A stretch of DNA of 64,000 nucleotides from Pedobacter arcticus A12 (GTDB taxonomy: Bacteria; Bacteroidota; Bacteroidia; Sphingobacteriales; Sphingobacteriaceae). The stretch covers positions 766,299 to 830,298 of the forward strand of contig NZ_JH947125.1 of assembly GCF_000302595.1 (NCBI RefSeq), written 5' to 3'. Shown here piece by piece: positions 1 to 7,648 of this stretch. The notes under the pieces were generated by a model. It was not told where the DNA came from. It was given only the letters and a program-made list of their open reading frames with translations, and ran no database searches. The translations under genes and the position numbers were made by a program. Position 1 is the first letter of the stretch. Each line of letters opens with the position of its first letter.

Positions 1-17
1 TTGCGATATAGGCCACG

Positions 18-491
18 TTACTGCACCATTTTATTAGCACAATATGAACTTGCAAAAGCTTCTGGTTTAGCTTTAAACACAAATCCCATCCCTAAAATAT
101 AACCCATCGCTTCATGCAGTGCTACGTTCGACTTAAAACTCGGACTCGTATTAATATCTGCATGTACTTCTAAATCTACATGGTATAAATCCAATAACGG
201 GCAAATAGCATAAGCGCATTCAATAGATTTTTGTACTTCAGAAAGCATACGTTCCTTAATTGTCATCTTTTGCGAAGTTCTTTCTTGGTTGATGTACATA
301 AATCCGCCACGGTGCTCTCTTAAAAATACAATTACGGTTGCAAAATCAGTTACGGAGCCTTTTACCTGCGAGTCGGTACCAATACAAACCTTTAGTCGGT
401 TACCTTGCAGGTACTCCCGCTCAATCGTACTTTCAACTTCTTTTAAAATAGGGTTATGGAGGATTTCCCCGCTAAATTTTTTCCAAGACAT
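18..491 (-). CDS. YkuK/DUF458-family RNase H-like protein
   Basis: A 157-residue soluble protein. It matches my memory of the YkuK (DUF458) family, which is predicted to have an RNase H-like fold. The glycine-Thr-Asp stretch around residues 37-40 (IGTDSQ) and the acidic run near 106-112 (D106, E108, D112) are placed as metal-binding acids would be in such a fold. No biochemical role is established for the family, so a nuclease function is inference. The ATG start lies next to a divergent spacer shared with gpsA, and the stop is 17 bases from the window edge, so the downstream neighbour is not visible. It could alternatively be called a conserved hypothetical protein. Confidence 0.75.
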   Translation of the reverse strand: MSWKKFSGEILHNPILKEVESTIEREYLQGNRLKVCIGTDSQVKGSVTDFATVIVFLREHRGGFMYINQERTSQKMTIKERMLSEVQKSIECAYAICPLLDLYHVDLEVHADINTSPSFKSNVALHEAMGYILGMGFVFKAKPEAFASSYCANKMVQ

Positions 492-712
492 AATGGTAGA
501 TTTATCTGACCCATTGTTGAGACTTATAAAAATAACTGATTTTTATTTTAAAATTTGTTAGATCATAGTAATTTAATTCTTAACATCTTTCTTGTTATCA
601 ACTATTTACGGATATTTAAACTAAAATTCAACCATTGTAGTGGATAACAAGCTAGTCAATTGTCGGAAAGATTTATTTAATTTGTGACTATTAGCGTTTT
701 TGAGCTGGTTTT

Positions 713-720
713 TATTTTTG
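713..720 (+). promoter_or_regulatory. Bacteroidota -7 box upstream of gpsA
   Basis: TATTTTTG matches the Bacteroidota -7 consensus TAnnTTTG. It ends 8 bases before the gpsA ATG, so the transcript would have only a few leader bases. No convincing TTTG -33 box lies about 19 bases upstream. Confidence 0.45.
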
Positions 721-728
721 ATGTAGGA

Positions 729-1739
729 ATGACTGATAAGAAAGAAAATAAGATTGCAATAATTGGGGGAGGAAGTTGGGCGACTGCCATTGTAAAAATG
801 CTTTCTGATAATATTGAACAGAAAGAGATTTTTTGGTGGCTTCGCGATGAGGATGCAGTAGCTCATATTTCAAAATACAAGCACAACCCTACTTATCTTT
901 CATCAGTTGAACTTAAAGTAGATGCAAAAAATGTATCTACAGATATTAAGCACATCATCTCTTCTGTTGATACTGTGGTGTTGGCAGTTCCTGCGGCTTT
1001 TTTAAAGTCGGCTTTGGCAGGATTAAGCGTGGCAGATTTTAAAGACAAAAAAATTGTTTCTGCCATAAAAGGAATTGTGCCAGATAGCAATCAGATTATT
1101 GGAGATTTTATCCATCAAGAATACCATATTCCTTTAAAAGACGTAGCGGTAATCAGCGGACCCTGCCATGCCGAAGAAGTTGCGCTCGAAAAACTGAGCT
1201 ACTTAACCATTGCTAGTCAGGATGTGGATTTGGCAACTTATTTTGCTGCTTTAATAAACACGCGTTATATCAAAACCAATGTCTCTAATGATATTTATGG
1301 TACAGAATATAGCGCTGTTTTAAAAAATATATACGCTGTGGCTAGTGGTATTTGCCATGGTGTAGGCTTTGGCGATAATTTTCAGGCTGTTTTGGTTTCA
1401 AACGCAGTGCAAGAAATGAGCCGTTTTGTAGATGCCGTACATCCGATAGATCGGGATATTAAAGAGTCGGCTTATTTAGGCGATCTTTTGGTTACTGCCT
1501 ATTCGCAGTTTAGTCGGAACAGAACTTTTGGCAACATGATAGGGAAGGGATATACGGTAAAATCAGCGCAGTTAGAGATGAACATGGTTGCTGAGGGTTA
1601 TTATGCGGTAAACTGTATCCATCAGATTAATAAGATATATAAGGTAAATATGCCGATTGCTAGGGCGGTTTACGCAGTGCTTTATGAAAGGCATGCGCCA
1701 CATACAGAGATGAAGCTTTTGGCAGAAGAAATTTCTTAA
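729..1739 (+). CDS. gpsA: NAD(P)H-dependent glycerol-3-phosphate dehydrogenase
   Basis: The 336-residue enzyme reduces dihydroxyacetone phosphate to sn-glycerol 3-phosphate, the backbone precursor of membrane phospholipids, in the cytosol. The N-terminal dinucleotide-binding loop IAIIGGGSWATA (residues 9-20), the AVPAAFL region, the ISGPCHAEEVA motif and the LKNIYAVASGICHG stretch carrying the catalytic lysine are all present and in order. I chose the ATG at 729 because the Rossmann loop then begins near residue 9, as is usual. An upstream in-frame GTG at 684 would add 15 residues unlike the family. Length is normal. The gene stands alone between a divergent YkuK gene and a short gene with its own promoter. 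Confidence 0.93.
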   Translation: MTDKKENKIAIIGGGSWATAIVKMLSDNIEQKEIFWWLRDEDAVAHISKYKHNPTYLSSVELKVDAKNVSTDIKHIISSVDTVVLAVPAAFLKSALAGLSVADFKDKKIVSAIKGIVPDSNQIIGDFIHQEYHIPLKDVAVISGPCHAEEVALEKLSYLTIASQDVDLATYFAALINTRYIKTNVSNDIYGTEYSAVLKNIYAVASGICHGVGFGDNFQAVLVSNAVQEMSRFVDAVHPIDRDIKESAYLGDLLVTAYSQFSRNRTFGNMIGKGYTVKSAQLEMNMVAEGYYAVNCIHQINKIYKVNMPIARAVYAVLYERHAPHTEMKLLAEEIS

Positions 1740-1745
1740 GCTTTA

Positions 1746-1776
1746 TTTGGATTTAATCTAAATTGCCTTATTTTTG
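1746..1776 (+). promoter_or_regulatory. Canonical Bacteroidota promoter, leaderless type
   Basis: A TTTG box (1746-1749), a 19-base spacer and TATTTTTG (1769-1776) fit the Bacteroidota -33/-7 arrangement exactly. Only four bases separate the -7 box from the ATG at 1781, so transcription should start at or next to the A of the start codon. Confidence 0.65.
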
Positions 1777-1780
1777 CAAT

Positions 1781-2134
1781 ATGGATTGCACATCGTTTAT
1801 AGAAGTTTTTAGCAATAATTCTGGCGTTGTATACCAGTGCGATAATGAATTGTGCTTTTACGTAGAATTTGAAGGCAGAAGAGCGAAGTACAGCGTTAGA
1901 AACTTAAAGCAGTTAAAAGTTAAACTGAATAACTTCAAAATCGAAGAAATTTTTGCTGTTGATTCGCTAAACCCAAGCGGAACCGAGATTGTAACCATTT
2001 CTACCACCAACTACTGCTATATCTTAAATCCATTGCAGATTATTCGTTTCAGAGAACTGCTTGCTCAAACTTTTTTCAATTTACACGTTAATCAAGTGTT
2101 GAGAGATAAGTTACATTACGCCGTGTTCGCTTAA
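1781..2134 (+). CDS. Conserved hypothetical protein, 117 aa
   Basis: I do not recognise this protein. It is a small soluble product with no signal peptide or membrane segment. It has several cysteines in the first 30 residues (MDCTSF, YQCDNELCF) and a C-terminal region rich in aromatic and hydrophobic residues. The ATG at 1781 is preferred over an in-frame TTG at 1763 because the promoter -7 box overlaps that TTG. The gene is expressed from its own promoter, 41 bases after gpsA, and is followed by a ferritin gene. The cysteines alone are not enough to call a metal-binding site. Confidence 0.6.
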   Translation: MDCTSFIEVFSNNSGVVYQCDNELCFYVEFEGRRAKYSVRNLKQLKVKLNNFKIEEIFAVDSLNPSGTEIVTISTTNYCYILNPLQIIRFRELLAQTFFNLHVNQVLRDKLHYAVFA

Positions 2135-2181
2135 TTAGTTTAATTCTTTATTGCATAAAAATGTCTCGTAATAAATTTGGA

Positions 2182-2199
2182 TTACCTATTTTTAGGTAA
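2182..2199. promoter_or_regulatory. Perfect palindrome before the ferritin gene
   Basis: TTACCTA-TTTT-TAGGTAA has perfect 7-bp arms and a 4-base spacer, and ends 11 bases before the ferritin ATG. Its position suggests an operator for a metal-responsive repressor (Fur or DtxR family) or a leader hairpin. The base pairing is directly visible; the regulator is inference. Confidence 0.45.
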
Positions 2200-2210
2200 G
2201 TACAATAATT

Positions 2211-2744
2211 ATGAAAGATTTACTTCGGGTTAAAAGTTTGATTTCTACGGAGCTAGAAACCTTATTAAATAGTCAGATAAAAAAAGAGGCACATTCTAGT
2301 GCTCAATATTTAGCCATGTCATCTTGGTGTGATCAAAATGGCTTCGAAAATTCAGCAGATTATTTCTTTGCCCAAGCATCAGAAGAAAGAGAACACCAGC
2401 TTAAATTATTTAAATATGTTTTGGATATGGGCGGGCAGGCACTATCGCCAGAAGTTAGTTCCTTAAAACATGAGTTTGAAAGCTTTAGAGAAGTATTTGA
2501 ATTTGCTTTAGAAACCGAAATCGCCATTACACAATCGTTTAAAAAAATTGCTTCAACTTGTCATAAAGAACAAGATTTTGTAACGATGGAGTTCTTAAAT
2601 TGGTTTTTAAAAGAACAACGCGAAGAAGAGTACAAAGCCAGACGAGCTGTTGAGTTATTCGATGTTATCGGTGAAGAAGGTACAGGGCGTTGGGAAATTG
2701 ATAAGGCAGTTACTAAAATAAGCTATACCAGCGAGCAAGGTTAA
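2211..2744 (+). CDS. ftnA: Non-heme ferritin
   Basis: The 177-residue iron-storage protein forms 24-mer cages that oxidise Fe(II) and store it as ferric mineral. The four-helix ferritin pattern is clear. The ferroxidase ligands E26, E59 and H62 (in SEEREHQ) line up with E17, E50 and H53 of E. coli FtnA, and the WFLKEQREEE segment carries the equivalents of Q127 and E130. Length matches bacterial ferritins and no heme-binding methionine typical of bacterioferritin is obvious. A palindrome lies directly upstream. The stop codon overlaps by four bases with the stop of the convergent [2Fe-2S] gene. Confidence 0.9.
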   Translation: MKDLLRVKSLISTELETLLNSQIKKEAHSSAQYLAMSSWCDQNGFENSADYFFAQASEEREHQLKLFKYVLDMGGQALSPEVSSLKHEFESFREVFEFALETEIAITQSFKKIASTCHKEQDFVTMEFLNWFLKEQREEEYKARRAVELFDVIGEEGTGRWEIDKAVTKISYTSEQG

Positions 2745-3007
2745 GATTCTTTTTTAACAAGGTGAAGTACTTTAGCTAGTATTTCATCTTGCTTATACAT
2801 CAGCATCCACTTGTTTTCTGGCTGGTAACATGCTACTGGCGCAAGTTTACACCGATCGGTACATTCCGTACGTATAATCTCCACGTTTTTACTCTTCGAG
2901 CTTTTAATTATTTTTTTGCCTTTCTTGTAGCATTCTTTTCCTCCTTTTTTGTCGCATTTGCTACCTGTACAGATGTATATGATATGGTCGGGCTGATTCA
3001 TTTTCAT
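2741..3007 (-). CDS. Thioredoxin-like [2Fe-2S] protein
   Basis: This 88-residue protein has the cysteine pattern of thioredoxin-fold [2Fe-2S] ferredoxins: a first pair in the ICTGSKCDKKGG segment (C13, C18) and a second pair in TECTDRCKLAP. It resembles the NuoE C-terminal fold and stand-alone electron-transfer proteins. Its partner is unknown. The gene is convergent with ferritin, sharing the four bases TTAA in which both stop codons lie. A shorter start two codons in (MNQPDH) is equally possible. The pairing with ferritin suggests iron metabolism, but that is inference. Confidence 0.75.
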   Translation of the reverse strand: MKMNQPDHIIYICTGSKCDKKGGKECYKKGKKIIKSSKSKNVEIIRTECTDRCKLAPVACYQPENKWMLMYKQDEILAKVLHLVKKES

Positions 3008-4231
3008 TGTTTTTATTTTTGATTGTTCCCAGTATTAATTCAAAAATGATGCGAGGAATTGTCTCGTCATCATTTAAATAAGTTGTTTTTTTTGAGCTTT
3101 TCTTTTTTATATACTGTTGACAAAAAAGAAAGCGCCAAATTAGCCATCTGCACAGCCCTTTTTTACTTTTTTCTTTGTTTTTCATAAACTCAAGAATATA
3201 ATGTATTCCCTGCCCTCTGCGGTAGGCAGGCAACCGCCAAGGATCATGTCATTAAGGTAATTAAAATCGCCGTAGTTGAGGTTTGATATATTTCATAAAA
3301 ATCAATATTAAATGACGTTACTTAATTGTTGATGATTTTTTTCGGTTTCGCCATTGAGATTAATCTTTTGACAATAAGCCTCGTAGAGGCTACTGCTTTG
3401 TAAGTTGATATACGACAGGAAATGCTCCGTAGGAGCTTCCCAGGGCCATTTGTGGATAAAAGACTACAAAGGGTAGCTCCTACGGAGCAGACACCTACAT
3501 AGTAGCTGAGGTTACAAAGCGGTAGCTCCTAACGGAGCAGGCATGTTCTTTTAGCGTTTTTTTTCTCTCTCTATTTCCACATTGATAAAAAATAATAATC
3601 GTTTGAACAAAAAACGTCAATGGTAGCGGAATCGAAGAGAGCTTCCGGTTTTATGCTTAGACTTCACTACGTAAGACAATACTAAAGTGTCAGTCTGAGC
3701 GGAGTCGAAGACAAACGAAGAGTTATTCAGCATGATAGAGAAGTAGAGAAATTCCAGCTATATGGGCGTAGTGGTTTAGCGAACGACTATATGCTTCGAC
3801 TGAGTTTATCCTGAACTTGTTGAAGGGCTCAGCAGGGCAAAATGGCTATGCTCTTAATAGCTTAATTAACAGATGGTTATTAAATAACGTCAATTTAGCG
3901 GAGTCGAAGGGGAGCGATACATTATTTAAGAGATTGCCTCTTCACGGCGTCATCGTTGAGGATACGAGACATCTCACACGCTAGGTCTACGTATAGCATG
4001 TGACACCTGTTTGTGAGATATCTCAAGTCGTTCGATATGACGAACGCCTTTACTAAATGACATTAGTCGAAGGGGTGTATGGGACTCAAACTTTGCATAC
4101 GGAAAATGCTTCGACTCCGCTCAGCATGACAAACGACTGATACCCTGAACTTGTTGAAGGGCTCAGCAAAATGGCTCTGCTCAGACTTGATAAGACTGAT
4201 GAACCCAAACCTGCTGTTGAACTGTCCAAAC
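3008..4231. repeat. Non-coding spacer with short palindromic intergenic repeats
   Basis: No credible gene lies in this 1.2-kb stretch. It holds several families of short repeats. Copies of a CTCCGTAGGAGC-type palindrome lie near 3423-3437, 3471-3488 and 3521-3540. Copies of the GGAGTCGAAG / CTTCGACTCCGCTCAG element lie near 3691-3713, 3899-3910 and 4110-4131. Two copies of CTGAACTTGTTGAAGGGCTC lie near 3811-3833 and 4145-4167. These look like REP-type elements widespread in Bacteroidota intergenic DNA. An apparent open frame at 4063-4251 on the minus strand is a translation of them (it contains CHAERSRSI). Confidence 0.75.
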
Positions 4232-4262
4232 AAAAAATCCTGATTTTTCAATCAGGATTTTT
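4232..4262 (-). terminator. Rho-independent terminator of sucC
   Basis: A 13-bp perfect stem (AAAAATCCTGATT / AATCAGGATTTTT) with a TTTC loop lies about 50 bases after the sucC stop. The A-run at 4232-4237 gives the U-tract on the minus strand. Confidence 0.8.
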
Positions 4263-4309
4263 CTATTCAGTTTAAGCTTTTAACTTTCCACTTTTAACTT
4301 TCCGCCTTA

Positions 4310-5500
4310 CTACGCTAATACTTCAGAAACTAAATCAGCAGCCTCTTTCAATAAAATTGCAGAAAATACCTTTAATCCAGAATCGTCAATTAATTTTTTA
4401 GCTTCAACAGCATTTGTACCTTGTAGTCTTACAATAATTGGAACAGTAATATTGCCCATTTCTGTGTAAGCATCAATTACGCCTTGTGCAACTCGATCAC
4501 AACGTACAATACCGCCAAAAATGTTGATCAGAATTGCTTCAACTTTAGGATCTTTCAAAATAATTTGGAAAGCAGCCTTTACCGTTGTAGCGTTTGCAGT
4601 TCCACCAACGTCTAAAAAGTTTGCAGGTTCGCCACCAGCAATCTTAATAATATCCATGGTAGCCATCGCTAAGCCAGCTCCGTTAACCATACAGCCAACG
4701 TTTCCGTCTAACTTAACATAGTTAAGGTTTGATGCTGATGCTTCAACTTCTGTTGGATCTTCTTCCGTTGTATCACGCATTGCTGCATAATCCGGGTGAC
4801 GGAAAAGTGCGTTATCATCTAAATTAACTTTAGCATCAACCGCTAAAATTTTATCGTCAGATGTTTTTAATACGGGGTTAATTTCAAACATTGCAGAATC
4901 TGTAGCCTCATATGCTTTGTAAAGAGAAGCTATAAACTTCGTCATGTCTTTAAAAGCAGCACCAGATAAACCTAAGTTAAAAGCGATTTTACGAGTTTGG
5001 AAAGCTTGCAAGCCAACTTTAGGGTCAATTTCTTCTTTAAATATTAAGTGTGGGGTATGTTCAGCAACTTCTTCAATGTCCATTCCGCCTTCGGTAGAAT
5101 ACATAATGATGTTTTTACCGCTAGAACGGTTTAACAATACAGAAACATAAAACTCTTTAGTTTCAGACGCTCCAGGATAATAAACATCCTGTGCAACTAG
5201 AACCTTGCTCACCAACTTACCTTCGGCACCGGTTTGCGGAGTAACCAATTGCATCCCGATAATGTCGGTAGCTCTTTGTTTTACTTCTTCTAAATTTTTA
5301 GCCAGCTTTACACCGCCACCTTTTCCTCTTCCACCAGCATGAATTTGTGCCTTAATTACAACCCAGTCAGAATTGTAATCTTCCTTCAGTTTCTTGGCAG
5401 CTTCTACCGCTTGTTCTGGCGTATCAGCTACAATACCTTCTTGTATCCTAACACCAAAACTTTTAAGAATTTGTTTACCTTGATATTCGTGAATGTTCAT
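4310..5500 (-). CDS. sucC: Succinyl-CoA synthetase (ADP-forming) beta subunit
   Basis: The 396-residue TCA-cycle subunit couples succinyl-CoA cleavage to nucleotide phosphorylation, together with SucD (not in this window). The N-terminus MNIHEYQGKQ is the family signature. The ATP-grasp region includes QIHAGGRGKGGGVKLA. The C-terminal CoA-ligase domain contains GNVGCMVNGAGLAMATMD and the FLDVGG and NIFGGIVRCD segments. Length is standard. It is transcribed alone, ends in a strong terminator, and is divergent from the LolD-type ATPase gene. As in many Bacteroidota, sucD is not adjacent. Confidence 0.95.
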   Translation of the reverse strand: MNIHEYQGKQILKSFGVRIQEGIVADTPEQAVEAAKKLKEDYNSDWVVIKAQIHAGGRGKGGGVKLAKNLEEVKQRATDIIGMQLVTPQTGAEGKLVSKVLVAQDVYYPGASETKEFYVSVLLNRSSGKNIIMYSTEGGMDIEEVAEHTPHLIFKEEIDPKVGLQAFQTRKIAFNLGLSGAAFKDMTKFIASLYKAYEATDSAMFEINPVLKTSDDKILAVDAKVNLDDNALFRHPDYAAMRDTTEEDPTEVEASASNLNYVKLDGNVGCMVNGAGLAMATMDIIKIAGGEPANFLDVGGTANATTVKAAFQIILKDPKVEAILINIFGGIVRCDRVAQGVIDAYTEMGNITVPIIVRLQGTNAVEAKKLIDDSGLKVFSAILLKEAADLVSEVLA

Positions 5501-5612
5501 CGTCTAAAAATTTGATGTGAAATTACGAATACCATCCTAATAAAGAAAGTTTAAGCTTAATAATTTACTGTTTTTTACATTTTTAAGCCCTTTTTTTGAT
5601 AATACTTTTATC

Positions 5613-5620
5613 TATTTTTG
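5613..5620 (+). promoter_or_regulatory. -7 box four bases before a start codon
   Basis: TATTTTTG fits TAnnTTTG and ends four bases before the ATG at 5625. This is the same spacing as at 1769-1781 and again predicts a leaderless transcript. A T-rich TTTG lies 14 bases upstream, which is shorter than the usual spacer. Confidence 0.5.
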
Positions 5621-5624
5621 AAAA

Positions 5625-6281
5625 ATGCTAAAAGCCTTAAATATTGTAAAAAACTATGGTGCCCTCCAAATTTTAAAAAACGTTAGTTTAGACGTTGTTA
5701 AAGGCGAAATCGTGAGCATTGTAGGTGCTTCGGGAGCGGGGAAAAGCACTTTGTTACATATTATCGGTACTTTGGATAAACCAGATAGTGGTCAGGTTTT
5801 TATAAACGATACTGATATTACCAAACTTAGTGCAAAAGCTTTAAGTGCCTTTAGAAATAAACATATCGGATTTATATTTCAGTTTCACCATTTACTGCCA
5901 GAGTTTACCGCTTTAGAAAATGTTTGTATGCCAGCTTTTATTGCCAAACAGCCTAAAGCCGAAGCAGAAAAAAGAGCATTAGAATTACTGACTTTGCTTG
6001 GTTTAAAAGATAGGGCACACCATAAACCGGCAGCAATGTCTGGCGGAGAGCAACAACGTGTGGCCGTTGCCCGGGCTTTAATCAACAAGCCAGATTTGAT
6101 TTTGGCCGATGAGCCTTCGGGGAATTTAGATTCGCACCACGCAAAAGAGCTGCATCAACTGTTTTTTGATTTACGCGATCGTTTTAACCATACTTTTATT
6201 ATCGTAACGCACAATGAAGAGCTGGCAGATATGGCCGACCGCAAAATTGTGATGAAAGATGGTTTAATTTATAACAATTAG
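5625..6281 (+). CDS. lolD: LolD-type ABC transporter ATP-binding protein
   Basis: The 218-residue ATPase belongs to the LolD/MacB group that powers lipoprotein release or related export at the inner membrane. The Walker A (GASGAGKST), Q-loop ([18 protein letters not shown]), signature ([15 protein letters not shown]), Walker B ([13 protein letters not shown]) and H-loop ([10 protein letters not shown]) motifs are all intact. The [16 protein letters not shown] stretch is typical of LolD. No LolC/LolE-like permease lies next to it. Instead it is followed two bases later by an unrelated 233-residue gene, then by a HAD-like gene, in what looks like one operon. Assignment to LolD rather than FtsE or MacB is likely but not certain. 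Confidence 0.85.
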   Translation: MLKALNIVKNYGALQILKNVSLDVVKGEIVSIVGASGAGKSTLLHIIGTLDKPDSGQVFINDTDITKLSAKALSAFRNKHIGFIFQFHHLLPEFTALENVCMPAFIAKQPKAEAEKRALELLTLLGLKDRAHHKPAAMSGGEQQRVAVARALINKPDLILADEPSGNLDSHHAKELHQLFFDLRDRFNHTFIIVTHNEELADMADRKIVMKDGLIYNN

Positions 6282-6283
6282 GT

Positions 6284-6985
6284 TTGAAAGTTTTAATTAC
6301 AACATCACAACATGTTGCCAGTTTCCAGTTGGCAGCGCTTTTAAAAGGTAGCGAGATTATATTTGGAGATCACTTTACCGATTATCCAACAGATGCAAGC
6401 AACTCCATAGCACATCAAATTCTTAAATTCTGTTTAGATCACCAAATAGAAAAAGTGTTTCCTTTAGCTTTTGCAGAAGTTGCAGAACTTCGAAAATCAA
6501 TAATCCTGTTTGATGAATTTGGGATTGAGGTTATGCTTAGCGCCGATAGCCGTAGATTTTTTACGGAAGCTAGTAAAATTGTAAACTCGTTTGCCAACTT
6601 GTCTGCTGGTTTAATAAGTTTGGGTTATCCCACCAAAAAGATAGCGATAGCTAATGTCGAGGGAAGGGGAGAACTGATTTTAATTGATGATGCGGTTAAG
6701 GATAATCTACAGATTTGGAACCGGGTGAAAGCGATAAACTTTAACCAGCTGGGCAAATGGTTTAACCAGAGTAATTTCCAACCCGTTGCACTTTATCAGC
6801 CAGGTGATGGTTTTCAAGCTTTTTATATGTTGGTTGAAAACGGAGAGCTTAAGTGCTTTAATCCAGTTGCAGAAGATACTCGCAAAATACTCGCACACGT
6901 TATACAAACCAATAACATGAAAGGTTTTTACCATGTAGCTATCGCTAACCGAACAGTTTTAAGAATCGTTAACGCCAGTTTTTAA
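6284..6985 (+). CDS. Conserved hypothetical protein, possible pre-ATP-grasp fold
   Basis: I do not recognise this 233-residue protein with confidence. The start MKVLITTSQH followed by alternating hydrophobic and charged stretches looks like a nucleotide-binding (Rossmann or pre-ATP-grasp) N-terminus. No complete ATP-grasp domain follows. The start codon is TTG, two bases after the lolD stop. No nearby ATG exists, and the MKVLIT start reads as a natural strand beta-1. It abuts the next gene with zero spacing, so the three genes are surely co-transcribed. The product is probably cytosolic, with no signal peptide or membrane helix visible. Confidence 0.6.
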   Translation: MKVLITTSQHVASFQLAALLKGSEIIFGDHFTDYPTDASNSIAHQILKFCLDHQIEKVFPLAFAEVAELRKSIILFDEFGIEVMLSADSRRFFTEASKIVNSFANLSAGLISLGYPTKKIAIANVEGRGELILIDDAVKDNLQIWNRVKAINFNQLGKWFNQSNFQPVALYQPGDGFQAFYMLVENGELKCFNPVAEDTRKILAHVIQTNNMKGFYHVAIANRTVLRIVNASF

Positions 6986-7591
6986 ATGCTAAAATTCAGC
7001 CAAATAAATTCTTCTAAAAAAGCAATCATTTTTGAATTAGATGATGTTCTGGTTCCTCAAAAAGATTACGATTTACAGGTTTACTATCTTTTTTCAAACT
7101 TTATCGAATACTTAGAAACTTTTCCGCCAGCACAGGAAATGTTAGCTTTTATAAAAAAAAGATATGAAGTTCATGGCAATGAAGGCATGTTTGATGAGGT
7201 AGCGAATACTTTTGGAATAGCCGAGAAATTTAAAGAGAACCTTGCCTTACTGTTCAATAATGCAAAACTGCCATTAAAGATGTTGCTTTACAAAGAAGCT
7301 TTAGATCTGCTACAGGAGTTGGTGGTAAACAGAAACGATATCTATATTTTAACATCGGGAAAGCCAGAACAACAACTGAATAAAATTAAGCAGACCGAAT
7401 GGAATGGGTTGGACAAGTATTTAAAGGTTTATTTTGCTGATGAATTTGCGAACGAATTGCCGAATGAAGCTTTAACATACCTGATGAAAGAGAATAATTT
7501 GGTTGCTGATGAAGTATTGATTGTTGGAAATTCCGATGATCAAAAAGAGAAGGCAAATTTAGCTGGAATAGATTTTCTGCCAATTAAATAG
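6986..7591 (+). CDS. HAD-superfamily protein with altered nucleophile
   Basis: The 201-residue protein has a HAD Rossmann core with a helical cap. Motif I reads IIFELDDVL (residues 14-22), motif II YILTSGKPE and motif IV LIVGNSDDQKEKANLAG. In ordinary HAD phosphatases motif I is DxD and the first aspartate is the nucleophile. Here that position is Glu17, followed by the normal Asp19. The rest of the active site looks preserved, so the protein may be a binding or regulatory relative rather than an active phosphatase. It starts on the base after the previous stop. It shares an operon with the LolD-type ATPase and the 233-residue protein. Confidence 0.75.
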   Translation: MLKFSQINSSKKAIIFELDDVLVPQKDYDLQVYYLFSNFIEYLETFPPAQEMLAFIKKRYEVHGNEGMFDEVANTFGIAEKFKENLALLFNNAKLPLKMLLYKEALDLLQELVVNRNDIYILTSGKPEQQLNKIKQTEWNGLDKYLKVYFADEFANELPNEALTYLMKENNLVADEVLIVGNSDDQKEKANLAGIDFLPIK

Positions 7592-7626
7592 TAACGCTTA
7601 AACTAAAAAACCGTAAATCAGCGTTT

Positions 7627-7634
7627 TACGTTTG
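7627..7634 (+). promoter_or_regulatory. -7 box upstream of the S41 protease gene
   Basis: TACGTTTG fits TAnnTTTG and lies 14 bases before the ATG at 7649. This gives the protease gene a likely promoter of its own, separate from the upstream operon. Confidence 0.45.
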
Positions 7635-7648
7635 TAAAATAAAAACCA

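Noticed and set aside
2961-3233. Open frame of 90 codons on the minus strand upstream of the [2Fe-2S] gene
   Set aside because: It overlaps the start of the [2Fe-2S] gene in another frame and its composition (many Lys, Ile and Asn from AT-rich DNA) is not protein-like.
4063-4251. Open frame of 62 codons on the minus strand
   Set aside because: It translates the intergenic repeat (CHAERSRSI is a well-known false peptide from this element) and lies within the repeat field and the sucC terminator.
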